From: DATIBQ01 sp964573395
GTDB taxonomy: Bacteria; Patescibacteriota; Minisyncoccia; Phycocordibacterales; UBA9973
Assembly (NCBI GenBank): GCA_964573395.1
Contig: CAZNJI010000011.1
Span: forward strand, 1 to 14,835
Length of the DNA stretch: 14,835 bases
Direction: 5' to 3'
The translations under genes and the position numbers were made by a program. Below the pieces are notes generated by a model that saw only the letters and a program-made list of their open reading frames with translations, ran no database searches and was not told the DNA's origin. Below are positions 13,876-14,835 of the stretch, piece after piece (positions within the stretch are counted from its first letter, which is position 1; each line of letters begins with the position of its first letter).

Positions 13876-14835
13876 AAATACTACTTTCCGGAGGAGGAAC
13901 CGGCGGACATGAATATCCACTGATTGCGATTGCAGAGGCAGTAAACGAAGTTGCCGACGAAGAGCGCTTGCTCAATTGCAAGCTCTACTACATGACGGAA
14001 AAGCCGCTCGATCGTCATGCGCTCGAGGCGAACTTCATCACCTTTATTCCGATTATGGCCGGCAAGCTCCGGGTGTATCCGTCGCTAAAGACGATTGTCG
14101 ATCTGGTAAAAACATTTTTTGGCATCTTCGGGGCGCTCTGGAAAGTGTACCGGCTCTATCCGGATGTAGTAATTAGCAAGGGAGGCTATGCGAGTTTTCC
14201 GGTGCTCTGTGCGGCAAAAATACTGCGCATTCCGGTTATCATCCACGAATCGGATACCGTGCCCGGCAGGGTGAATAAGTGGGCGGGGAAATTCGCCAAG
14301 CGCATCGCGCTCTCGTTTCCCGAAGCGGCTCAGTATTTCGATCCTGAAAAAGTCGCCTATACCGGCCAGCCGGTGCGCAAAGAGCTGATGAACCCAGGGC
14401 GCGAAGGCGGCGTTGAGTTTTTCAACTTTTCGCCCGAAATTCCCGTTGTTGGCATCGTTGGCGGGTCGCAAGGAGCGAAGATCATTAACGAGGCGATTCT
14501 CGAGATTCTGCCGCAGCTGGTGGAAAAGTACCAAGTGGTGCATCAGGTAGGCGAGAAGCATTTGGAAGAAATGAAGACTCAGGCCGGCATCATTTTAGAG
14601 CGCAACAAATACCAGGGTCGGTACCAGATGTACGGATCGCTGAACATGGTGCAAATGAAAATGTTCGCCGGCGCATCGCGCGTGATTGTTTCTCGTTCCG
14701 GATCATCGCTGTTTGAATTTGCCGCCTGGGGCAAGCCCTCAATTTTAATTCCGTATGCAATCGCCCATGGCGATCACCAGAAGAAAAATGCCTATCACTA
14801 TGCCCGCGCCGGCGGATGCGTGGTGATTGAAGAAC
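13872..14835 (+). CDS. murG: UDP-GlcNAc:lipid I GlcNAc transferase MurG, 3' end cut by window edge
   Basis: Peripheral membrane GT28 glycosyltransferase that adds GlcNAc to lipid I to make lipid II, the substrate of FtsW. The 321 visible residues begin with the glycine-rich loop LLSGGGTGGHEYPLIAIAEA, contain SKGGYASFPVLCAAK and IPVIIHESDTVPGRVNK in the lipid I-binding N-domain, then the second glycine loop GIVGGSQGAK at the start of the UDP-GlcNAc-binding C-domain, and SRSGSSLFEFAAWGKPSILIPY followed by GDHQKKNA. The canonical positions are retained. The frame is open at the last base, and typical length near 360 means about 40 residues are missing. The ATG is nine bases after the ftsW stop. 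No Shine-Dalgarno sequence is visible. Confidence 0.95.
   Translation, partial: MKILLSGGGTGGHEYPLIAIAEAVNEVADEERLLNCKLYYMTEKPLDRHALEANFITFIPIMAGKLRVYPSLKTIVDLVKTFFGIFGALWKVYRLYPDVVISKGGYASFPVLCAAKILRIPVIIHESDTVPGRVNKWAGKFAKRIALSFPEAAQYFDPEKVAYTGQPVRKELMNPGREGGVEFFNFSPEIPVVGIVGGSQGAKIINEAILEILPQLVEKYQVVHQVGEKHLEEMKTQAGIILERNKYQGRYQMYGSLNMVQMKMFAGASRVIVSRSGSSLFEFAAWGKPSILIPYAIAHGDHQKKNAYHYARAGGCVVIEE

Noticed and set aside
1..14835. UGA or other stop-codon reassignment as in some CPR lineages
   Set aside because: All genes read through at normal length with standard stops, and scpB ends properly at a TGA overlapping the mraY ATG.
1..14835. tRNA genes, CRISPR arrays, insertion sequences, inteins, riboswitches
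   Set aside because: None seen. Intergenic gaps are short and hold only promoters and terminators; dnaB has no intein, and no direct or inverted repeats bound the protease island.

Overview
The window looks like chromosomal DNA from a small-genome bacterium of the Candidate Phyla Radiation (Patescibacteria, probably a Parcubacteria-type lineage). This placement is inferred from three things: compact housekeeping genes with divergent catalytic motifs, no recognisable Shine-Dalgarno sequence in front of any gene, and TATAAT-like boxes placed almost directly against start codons. No 16S or marker phylogeny could be run. The standard genetic code fits, with TAA, TAG and TGA all used as ordinary stops.

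Layout. Positions 1-2251 hold a minus-strand pair, corA then cysS (cysS loses its last few codons at the window edge). rplU diverges from corA and converges on recR across a bidirectional terminator. dnaB-recR is a minus-strand operon diverging from trpS. Between trpS and aspS (about 5.8-8.4 kb) sits an accessory island of two tandem, paralogous, secreted lipoprotein zinc metalloproteases of metzincin type, each with its own promoter and terminator. After aspS comes a small AT-rich minus-strand orphan gene. From 10.3 kb to the end runs a tight plus-strand operon, scpA-scpB-mraY-ftsW-murG, which joins chromosome condensation (ScpAB) to lipid I/II synthesis and septal wall polymerisation; murG is cut by the window edge.

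Most of the window is core machinery: aminoacyl-tRNA synthetases for Cys, Trp and Asp, ribosomal protein L21, replicative helicase, RecR, and cell-wall and division enzymes. The parts most worth a second look are: the metalloprotease pair, whose signal peptides look like Bacteroidota lipoproteins and whose promoters are homologous to each other; the apparently leaderless promoter architecture of the housekeeping genes; an AspRS lacking the bacterial insertion (GAD) domain; a MraY with Glu at a normally invariant catalytic Asp; and a near-identical promoter-like motif found upstream of scpA and again inside the end of ftsW, where it precedes a mini-ORF overlapping the murG start. No tRNA, rRNA, CRISPR array or insertion sequence was found, and no gene-free stretch exceeds about 160 bases.
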